From JBAVEL01 sp049587715 (GTDB lineage Bacteria > Bacteroidota > Ignavibacteria > UBA10030 > UBA6906): 8,459 bases of DNA. Below are positions 1 through 5,659 of the stretch, piece by piece. How positions within the stretch are numbered: the first letter of the stretch is position 1; each line of letters starts with the position of its first letter. The position numbers and the translations under genes are program-made. The DNA is taken from contig JBAVEL010000072.1 in assembly GCA_049587715.1 (NCBI GenBank), positions 1-8,459 of the forward strand, written 5' to 3'. The notes beneath the pieces are model-generated. The model did no database searches. It saw only the letters and a list, made by a program, of their open reading frames with translations, and was not told where the DNA came from.

Positions 1-289
1 GAACGCTTACGGGCCCGGGAGGCGCAATGGCCCCGCTCCCTGAGACGATCGTCTGGATTGTATAGACATTCGGTGAGAAGTACGCCCGTATCGTGTCATT
101 CGCCGTCACGTTCGTGAACGTGTATGTCCCCACAGGGCCCTGGTTCACGCCGCCCGCCACCACGCTGTCTATGTGGTTCCCCGGATCGGCCGTGATGGTG
201 AACCCCTGGCTCCCACCGTGTGTCACGCTTACGGGCCCGGGAGGCGCAATCGTCCCGTTCCCCGATACTATCGTCTCGATCGTGTATGT
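1..289 (-). repeat. Tandem repeat with 222-base period encoding divergent InlB-like B repeats
   Basis: Within the left-edge gene, the segment at 225-250 recurs exactly at 3-28, a 26-base identity at an offset of 222 bases (74 codons). Similarity continues less exactly on to about 66 and 288. The encoded unit starts YTIETIVSGNGTIAPPGPVS (residue 750), runs through TYTFTNVTANDTIRAYF, and starts again YTIQTIVSGSGAIAPPGPVS (residue 824) before the edge cuts it. The pattern (GNGTI.P.G, a hydrophobic strand, then YTFTNV..NDTI...F) matches the divergent InlB B-repeat domains found in bacterial surface proteins. More copies may lie beyond the window. The near-exact identity suggests recent duplication or homogenisation. 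Confidence 0.8.
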
Positions 290-2533
290 CAGCTCCTCGC
301 CCACGGCAAAATCGCTGAATGCCGTCACACCCGTTGCCTGCGTGCTCGTGGAGGTGCGGTTTCCCGTGGTCGTGCCGTTCCAAGAGGCCCCGTTGTAGCG
401 TTTCACCGCAAAGTTGGCGGTGTTGGCCGCCACATCCACATCCCCCGGAACAAAGCCGAATGTGGCGTCATAGGTCGTGAATCCCACCCCCTGATTGGCC
501 AGCGTCCAGGTGCGGTTCACGTTCCGGGAGGGATCCAGCCCCGAGCTTCCTATCTGTGGATGCTCCCCCGGAGCTGTCCTGCCCGTGACGCTCCCGGGAG
601 CCGACACCGAGGCGAAGGAGACGTTGACAGGGGCGTAGCTCGCCGCATCCCCCATCTCGAAGTTCCGCGCCACGGTTGTGCCCGTCGGGACCTCCATCCG
701 GAGGTTCCCCTGCACGTACTTCCCCGCCCCCGCCCCCTCAAAAGCACCTCCCGGACCCACGATGAGCGTATCCGCCCCCGTGGCGATCTTCCCGGCGGTG
801 AATCGGAGCTTCTGATTCACCCGGATATTGTCGTTCAGGGTGAGTCCCGCGGCATTGTTGAGATCCAGCGTATCGAACACAGGCGTGCCCCACATGTCCT
901 GGGCGGCCGTCCCGTTCAGCGTCACTTTTCTGGAGGATGCGTTGAACGCACCGAACTGCAACCAGTTCGCGCCCACACTCAGGTCTCCCCCGGCGGAAGA
1001 GGAGAGTGTGAGTGTTCCTCCCGAGAGGATGATAAGACCTTTGGTCACCGAAGCAGGGTCGGATGTCGCCCCGAACGAAACCGTCCCCCCGCTGATGTTC
1101 ATGCTCCCGGAGATGTTCCACGCGCCGCTTCCGCGCGTCAGGAGTCTCCCGCCCGAGTTCATCGTGAAGTCATAGACCGACAGGGCTCCGAACCCGCTGA
1201 CGTCCCCCGCGCTGTTGAAGCAGTAGGAGTTCCGCGAGAAGGGCTTCGTTTCGAACCCGGGTGTTGTCGCACTCACGGCGTAGTATCGATCGTACCGGGC
1301 GCCGGTTCCGATGGTGCCGCCGGGATTCTCTGTGGGCACCTGCCCGTACACGAACCCTCCGGCGGATGTCACATAGCCGAACCAGGCGAACACGGGGGGC
1401 CGGCCTCCCGCCGCGGACCAGGGAATGGCGATCTCCCGCACGCTGCCCCCGGAAGAGCCATACAGCCCGAAGCCGGAGGTGGCGGCGCTCCATCCGCCGG
1501 CGCCGTCGGCCGTGCGGTACTCCCGGTAGCCGTCCTTGAAGTACACAACCAGATCCGCCCTGAACTGCAGGGGGTTGCAACGGGTTCCGTCATAGGTGTA
1601 GCCCAGGAGGTTCCCCGCGATGTCCGTCCCCCCGTTGCTGGGCAGACTGTACTCCTTGTCCAGGTACAGCACCGCCCCTTCGGCGGTGTTCGCCCCCGTG
1701 ATGCCCACATACAGGTATGTGTTGTCCCACGTCATGTACCAGATCTGGGAACCGGAGGTCTGCTGGTTCTGGCCGTCCGTGTGTGTGCCGTACTCCGAGC
1801 TTGCGATGGTGCCGTTCACAGCGGGGGAGGTGGGGAGCGTTGCGGTCACGGCGACATTATCGATGCTGATCTTGGGCCGCGACCCCGTGGTGCCGCCCGA
1901 TCCGTTGTGTTTGTAGAACCGGATCCTGGCCGTGGCGGAGTTGTTGAACGAGGCGGGAAGGGCCACGTTCGTCACCGAACCCGAGGTGGGGGAGTTGTTT
2001 GTGAAGTTCAGCACCGCAGCGCCGGTGAGTTCCGTGAAGGTCGTGCCATCCGTGCTCGTGTAGACGCGGAGGGAGGCCTTCCGGTCCCCGGTACTGTTGT
2101 TGACGGAGGCCCAGTCGAAGCCGAGAGTCCCCGCGTTCACCCCCGTGAAATCCAGGAACAGGTCCACGGCGTCTGCGCTGGTGTTGTCCGTGGCCCCCGT
2201 GCTGAGGAGCACAAGGGAGGTGGTGGAGGGTGTCTGCGAGGTCCCCCTCTGGACTCCCCCGGAGGTTCCCGAGACGAATGTGCTCGTGGCGGTCGTGATG
2301 CGCACCCCGTTGGGGATGGTTCCCGTGGCGTTGACCGCCACAGCCCCCCAGCGGTTGGCCCCCGCACCCGAGGCGAATCCGTTCGTCCAGCTCGCGATGT
2401 CCGGGAAACCCTCGGAGTAGTTGGACGAAGCCATGGGAAACGGAGTCTGCGCCTCCGCCCCCGCCGCCGCACACAGACACAGAAGCGCCGCCAGGAGCCG
2501 CCCTCCCCAGGCCGGACCGTGAGCCCTGTTCAT
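1..2533 (-). CDS. Large secreted multidomain surface protein, 3' end cut by the window (jelly-roll + CBM9/DOMON-like + InlB-like repeats)
   Basis: The frame is open from ATG 2533 to the left edge, giving 844 visible codons with no stop. The start is supported by a GGGGAGGG ribosome site and by a signal peptide at residues 1-29 (GRLLAALLCLCAAAGAEAQ, cleavage near AEA-Q). Modules in order: about 36-232, a jelly-roll-like domain of the choice-of-anchor kind, rich in T, S and N and ending KISIDNVAVTA; about 237-415, a CBM9/DOMON-like sandwich (WYMTWDNTYLYVGITG, then REIAIPWSA); about 445-640, a repetitive G/S/N/T-rich region with SGGT motifs (a filamentous or beta-helix type stalk); about 668-746, a sandwich ending VTAFSDFAVGE; and from 750, divergent InlB-like B repeats. 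No catalytic motif is visible. A role in adhesion or glycan binding outside the cell is inferred from the modules. A T9SS tail would be expected beyond the edge, but this cannot be seen. The gene stands alone behind a hairpin that follows the upstream gene. Confidence 0.88.
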   Translation of the reverse strand, partial: MNRAHGPAWGGRLLAALLCLCAAAGAEAQTPFPMASSNYSEGFPDIASWTNGFASGAGANRWGAVAVNATGTIPNGVRITTATSTFVSGTSGGVQRGTSQTPSTTSLVLLSTGATDNTSADAVDLFLDFTGVNAGTLGFDWASVNNSTGDRKASLRVYTSTDGTTFTELTGAAVLNFTNNSPTSGSVTNVALPASFNNSATARIRFYKHNGSGGTTGSRPKISIDNVAVTATLPTSPAVNGTIASSEYGTHTDGQNQQTSGSQIWYMTWDNTYLYVGITGANTAEGAVLYLDKEYSLPSNGGTDIAGNLLGYTYDGTRCNPLQFRADLVVYFKDGYREYRTADGAGGWSAATSGFGLYGSSGGSVREIAIPWSAAGGRPPVFAWFGYVTSAGGFVYGQVPTENPGGTIGTGARYDRYYAVSATTPGFETKPFSRNSYCFNSAGDVSGFGALSVYDFTMNSGGRLLTRGSGAWNISGSMNISGGTVSFGATSDPASVTKGLIILSGGTLTLSSSAGGDLSVGANWLQFGAFNASSRKVTLNGTAAQDMWGTPVFDTLDLNNAAGLTLNDNIRVNQKLRFTAGKIATGADTLIVGPGGAFEGAGAGKYVQGNLRMEVPTGTTVARNFEMGDAASYAPVNVSFASVSAPGSVTGRTAPGEHPQIGSSGLDPSRNVNRTWTLANQGVGFTTYDATFGFVPGDVDVAANTANFAVKRYNGASWNGTTTGNRTSTSTQATGVTAFSDFAVGEELTYTIETIVSGNGTIAPPGPVSVTHGGSQGFTITADPGNHIDSVVAGGVNQGPVGTYTFTNVTANDTIRAYFSPNVYTIQTIVSGSGAIAPPGPVSV

Positions 2534-2537
2534 GATT

Positions 2538-2545
2538 CCCTCCCC
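2538..2545 (-). promoter_or_regulatory. Ribosome binding site for the left-edge gene
   Basis: Read on the minus strand, GGGGAGGG lies four bases before ATG 2533, placing the core GGAGG five bases from the start. It fixes the start directly ahead of the signal peptide. No convincing sigma-70 or Bacteroidota-type (TTTG / TAnnTTTG) promoter is visible in the short gap upstream. Confidence 0.7.
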
Positions 2546-2577
2546 GGAATGGATCGTACGCCCTTTCACAAAGCAAC

Positions 2578-2607
2578 GGGAGGGCCGGCCCCCTGGCCGG
2601 CCCTCCC
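2578..2607 (-). terminator. Hairpin terminator after the 969-residue T9SS cargo gene
   Basis: The arms GGGAGGGCCGGCC and GGCCGGCCCTCCC pair perfectly over 13 bases around a four-base loop, starting 17 bases after the TAG stop at 2625-2627. On the minus strand the hairpin is followed by GTTGCTTTGTG, a weak but T-rich run, so an intrinsic terminator is likely. It separates this gene from the next one, which starts at 2533. Confidence 0.75.
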
Positions 2608-2624
2608 GCACGACGCATGAGCCG

Positions 2625-5534
2625 CTACTTCAGCATCATCATCTTCTTGGTGCTCAGGAATCCCTGAGCCCCGTCCAGAGGCGTCACTTCCAGACGATAG
2701 AAGTACACACCCGAGGCAACCTGGACGCCCGCCGCGTTCCGCCCGTTCCACTCCACCGTCCGGTAGCCGGCCGGCTGGATGTCGTTCACCAGGGCGGCCA
2801 CGCGCCGGCCCAGCACGTCGAAGATTTCCACCGCCACCTTCGCGTCCACGGGAAGCGCATAGCGGATGCTGGTCGCCGGGTTGAACGGATTGGGGTAGTT
2901 CTGCAGGAGGGCGAATTCCTCGGGCAGAACCGATCCCCCCACCTCCAGCACCAGGCGGCCCGAAGACCCCTTCAGAAGAAGAGCCCCCGACCCGCTCAGG
3001 GTGCGGCCCGCACCCGTGGCCGGATCCCTCAGCACGATCTCCCGCCCTGCGGACCGTCCGATCTGCCAGCTCACGGTGAGCGGATAGGCATCCGCGCGCA
3101 GCGCAATGCCCAGCACTCCGCCCTCCGCTCCCAGCACCTCGGCCATCCTCTGCGTCTCGAACCGGGCGTCGAAGGATCCTTCGGGCGCGGGAGGCGGCAT
3201 CTCGTACCTGTCGGTCCGCACACCCGATGCCGCTTCCCCGAAGTACAGGGTCTGGCGGGCGCCCCGGGCATCGGCGATGGTGATGGTGTTGAATCCCTCC
3301 AGCGGGCTCCGGCCCATCCGTGCGGGGGCCTGCCCGGCCGCCAGGGCCGTGTTGGACACGAAGATCCGTCCCGGCCCCGAGGCCTTGGCCCAGTAGGCCT
3401 TCCCCGGCTGGAGAGAGGTGGCCTCCACATACCCGCCGTTGTATCCGAAGTACACCGAAGTCACCACCCCCGTGGGGTCCTCGATGATCGTCCCCGTGTC
3501 CACCGGCACCGAGATGCCTCCGATCATGTTCCATCCGGCCGCCACGGGAATCGTATCCGTCAGGATGTACGCCCCGGCGATGTCATAGCTGCTGTCGGCG
3601 GAGAACTTCTCCCAGTACCCCACACCGCCCTGCATGATGAAACTCTGCTGGTAGCCCGCCGTCTGGTTGAAGGCGAAGGCGTAGGCGTTGGCCGCGGCCG
3701 GGAAGAGCTGGCGCACGGAATCGGCGGAGGTCTCAACCGGCTTGGAGATCATGTTCCATCCCGAGATGGTGCCCACCCACACGCTCACCACCGAGTCGTT
3801 GTCGTAGTACACAACGGGCAGCGTGGAGGGCGTGTACGGCGTCAGGTACGTGCGGTTCACAATGGTGGGCTCGTACCCGTCCCACGGGCGCAGGCTCTTC
3901 CAGAACTTGTACTCGATGAGCACGTTGCTGGGCACCGTGAAGGTTCCCGTGTACACGCTGTCCGGGCCCGGACCCGTCAGCACCAGCGAGTTGCTGTCGG
4001 GCGGGTTGGCCCAGTTGTTGAAGCTCCCGCGCACCGTCACCGAGTCGCCCAGGTCGGGCCGGAAGGCCCGCTCCAGCATCTTCACCTTCATGTTCACCCG
4101 GAAGGTGACCGTGGTGGGCGGCGAGTCGTTGTCGAAGTACACAACCGCGATCGTGGTGTCGTTCGCGCCGATGTTCACCACCCTGTCGCCGATGGAGGTC
4201 TCGTAGCCCTGGCCTCCCGTGGGCCGCTCGGTCTTCCAGAACTTGTGCTTCTGCGTGGAGCTGGCCTTCAGCAGCTTGGTGATGGTCCAGATGCTGTCGC
4301 CTGCGCCCTGCAGCGTGTCCCGGATGCCCGTGGGCGGGTCTCCCCAGTTGTTGAACGATCCCCGGATGGCCACGATGTCCCCCGAATCCGGCAGGAACAC
4401 CCCCTGGAGCATCTTCCTCCCCATGTGCACCTGGTAGGTGACGTTCACCTTCTGCACAAAGGAGACCCGCAGGGTGTGGTTGGAATTCACGTTCGTGAAC
4501 GTGTAGCTCGTGGTGGAATCCACGAGCACATTGTCCACCACCACGCTGTCCACGTAGTAGGTGGGATTGGGGGTGAAGGTGAAGGTGGTGTCCCCCCCCG
4601 GCAGCACGATCACCGTGGGGCCCGGGGGCGTGACGGTCCCGTTCGGACCGAAGCTCACCGTGATGAAGTACTGCGAGGCGATCACCGAGTAGGCGTAGTT
4701 CAGCTTGTTGTTGTTGTTGTGGGTCAGGGTCCGGATGTCGAAATCCGCCGTGGGGAACGTGGAGGTGGAGCTGAACACGTAGTACTTCACGCTTGTGCCG
4801 CCCGTCTGCGGCGGTATCTTGCCCGTGGCCGTGGATCCCGCCACCGTCATGGGGAGCACCGCGGCGGAGGCGAAGTTGTCAATGGAATAACGCACGAAGA
4901 AGTTCTGTTCCGCCGGCGGCGTGCCGCCGAGGGTGGCCGTCACGGTCACCGTGTCGAAATCCTGCACGCTCCCCGGAAGGGGCGACTGCGCCACCGCCGG
5001 AATCGTCACCGGAGGCCCCGAAGTCCTCATCCAGATGGCCGAGGTGGCCACATACCCCGGCGGCTTGTCCCACCAGTTGACCGTGTACCAGTTCCCGTCC
5101 ACGAGGGTGACAATGTTGGAATCGGGCGGCGACTGGCCCACGCCCCAGTACGCGTAGTTCTGCACGGAGCCGATGGTCACCGTGCCGGTCTTCCACTTGT
5201 TCCCCCAGGCCGTGCTGTCGGGCTGGGTCCAGTGGAAGGGGGAGGTGAAGAGCCACTTGTAGGTCCCGCCGGCGAGGTCCCCGCCGCTGGCCTGCACGTT
5301 CACCACCGTGCGGTACCGGCGGCTGGCCAGGGAGGTGTCCAGCAGAAAGAGACCGTAGGGCCGGATGATGCCCGCAAACACGGGGAGGGAGGGGGGGTTC
5401 ACCCACTTCCCGCCCGCCGTGTCCCAGCTTCCCGGCATGTTGAGCCCCTCGGGGGGCCAGATGTTCTGGCCGTGCGCGGCCACAGCCGCCCCGCCCACAA
5501 GGAGCAGAAACAGAAGCAATCGGGGAGTTCTCAT
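2625..5534 (-). CDS. T9SS type A sorting-tail multidomain surface protein (969 aa)
   Basis: This complete gene starts at ATG 5534 behind AAGAAGGA (six-base spacing) and has a signal peptide at residues 1-22 (LLLFLLLVGGAAVAAHG). Modules in order: 24-170, an N-terminal W/Y-rich domain I cannot name; about 172-280, an Ig-like domain (VTVTATLGG, TSVKYYVFS); 289-361, one divergent InlB-like B repeat (FGPNGTVTPPGP, SYTFTNVNSNHTLRVSF); 363-470 and 475-580, two copies of an early-set/CBM-like sandwich with RGSFNNW; 588-728, a two-lobed GWNMI module; about 742-866, an Ig-like region; 870-969, the T9SS tail (LLQNYPNPFNPATSIRY, DVLGRRVA, SGVYFYRLEV, KMMMLK). The tail implies export by Sec and then T9SS, with release or anchoring at the surface. 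The GSFNNW sandwiches resemble starch-binding folds, but no enzyme domain is present, so glycan binding is only inferred. A hairpin follows the stop. Confidence 0.93.
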   Translation of the reverse strand: MRTPRLLLFLLLVGGAAVAAHGQNIWPPEGLNMPGSWDTAGGKWVNPPSLPVFAGIIRPYGLFLLDTSLASRRYRTVVNVQASGGDLAGGTYKWLFTSPFHWTQPDSTAWGNKWKTGTVTIGSVQNYAYWGVGQSPPDSNIVTLVDGNWYTVNWWDKPPGYVATSAIWMRTSGPPVTIPAVAQSPLPGSVQDFDTVTVTATLGGTPPAEQNFFVRYSIDNFASAAVLPMTVAGSTATGKIPPQTGGTSVKYYVFSSTSTFPTADFDIRTLTHNNNNKLNYAYSVIASQYFITVSFGPNGTVTPPGPTVIVLPGGDTTFTFTPNPTYYVDSVVVDNVLVDSTTSYTFTNVNSNHTLRVSFVQKVNVTYQVHMGRKMLQGVFLPDSGDIVAIRGSFNNWGDPPTGIRDTLQGAGDSIWTITKLLKASSTQKHKFWKTERPTGGQGYETSIGDRVVNIGANDTTIAVVYFDNDSPPTTVTFRVNMKVKMLERAFRPDLGDSVTVRGSFNNWANPPDSNSLVLTGPGPDSVYTGTFTVPSNVLIEYKFWKSLRPWDGYEPTIVNRTYLTPYTPSTLPVVYYDNDSVVSVWVGTISGWNMISKPVETSADSVRQLFPAAANAYAFAFNQTAGYQQSFIMQGGVGYWEKFSADSSYDIAGAYILTDTIPVAAGWNMIGGISVPVDTGTIIEDPTGVVTSVYFGYNGGYVEATSLQPGKAYWAKASGPGRIFVSNTALAAGQAPARMGRSPLEGFNTITIADARGARQTLYFGEAASGVRTDRYEMPPPAPEGSFDARFETQRMAEVLGAEGGVLGIALRADAYPLTVSWQIGRSAGREIVLRDPATGAGRTLSGSGALLLKGSSGRLVLEVGGSVLPEEFALLQNYPNPFNPATSIRYALPVDAKVAVEIFDVLGRRVAALVNDIQPAGYRTVEWNGRNAAGVQVASGVYFYRLEVTPLDGAQGFLSTKKMMMLK
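3351..3773 (-). other. Two-lobed GWNMI module in the 969-aa protein
   Basis: Residues 588-728 contain two half-repeats. Lobe 1 starts GWNMISKPV (592) and ends GVGYWEKF; lobe 2 starts GWNMIGGISVPVD (667) and ends QPGKAYWAKA. The right-edge gene carries the same module, with conserved YAFAF, AGY.Q.F, GVGYWEKF, EDP.G, YFGY.GG and PGKAYW. A 20-base stretch at 3390-3409 is identical to 7848-7867. I know such segments from FCB surface proteins but cannot give them a domain name. The segment is likely structural. Confidence 0.75.
3795..4448 (-). repeat. Two tandem GSFNNW sandwich domains
   Basis: Residues 363-470 and 475-580 of the 969-aa protein align as two copies. Each runs K-ML, then a ten-residue spacer with PD.GD, then RGSFNNW, then PP, then a D-S turn, then a KFWK strand and a closing VVYFDND or VVYYDND. 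The GSFNNW signature is typical of early-set/CBM20- or CBM48-like beta sandwiches. The copies have diverged at DNA level, so the duplication is old. Confidence 0.75.
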
Positions 5535-5540
5535 TGTGCA

Positions 5541-5548
5541 TCCTTCTT
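5541..5548 (-). promoter_or_regulatory. Ribosome binding site for the 969-aa gene
   Basis: On the minus strand AAGAAGGA lies six bases before ATG 5534. It decides the start in favour of MRTPRLLLF, which opens a clean signal peptide. Confidence 0.7.
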
Positions 5549-5608
5549 ATTGTTGTGAATGGAAAAATGCGGACTGATGCCCAACATCCTGCATAACATC
5601 CCTTTCCC

Positions 5609-5621
5609 GTGGAAGTTCCAC
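5609..5621. promoter_or_regulatory. Short palindrome, possible operator
   Basis: GTGGAAGTTCCAC has perfect six-base arms around one central base. It sits 75 bases upstream of the 969-aa gene's start, between that start and the upstream terminator. The position suits an operator or promoter-proximal site. A 13-base palindrome can arise by chance, and no matching copy was seen in the other two gaps. Confidence 0.25.
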
Positions 5622-5629
5622 CTTACAAA

Positions 5630-5654
5630 CAACCCCGACCGGGGGTCGGGGTTG
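5630..5654 (-). terminator. Intrinsic terminator after the CxxCH / T9SS gene
   Basis: The arms CAACCCCGACC and GGTCGGGGTTG pair perfectly over 11 bases around a three-base loop, five bases beyond the TGA stop at 5660-5662. On the minus strand the stem runs into TTTGTAAGG, giving a short T-rich tail. It is the most canonical of the three hairpins in the window. Confidence 0.82.
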
Positions 5655-5659
5655 AAGGG

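Noticed and set aside
173..2620. Very long open frame on the plus strand (815 codons)
   Set aside because: It lies opposite the left-edge gene and its product is rich in R, H, P and G with no domain, signal or motif. GC-rich third positions on the minus strand remove stop codons on the other strand.
4490..4505. Palindrome-like CACGTTC-GT-GAACGTG, also present near 108-123
   Set aside because: Both copies encode the TFTNV strand of the InlB-like repeat in coding DNA. Shared protein sequence explains them better than an operator.
4707..4718. Trinucleotide run (AAC)4 on the coding strand
   Set aside because: Only four Asn codons, and slippage would stay in frame. Too short to call a functional microsatellite.
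2532..5558. Plus-strand open frame of 1008 codons opposite the 969-aa gene
   Set aside because: Same low-complexity R/H/G/V/P composition and no recognisable domain. The minus-strand frame has a signal peptide, repeated domains and a sorting tail, so the plus frame is a shadow.
5549..5629. Possible sigma-70 or Bacteroidota-type promoter upstream of the 969-aa gene
   Set aside because: I looked for TTGACA/TATAAT and TTTG/TAnnTTTG pairs at proper spacing and found none convincing.
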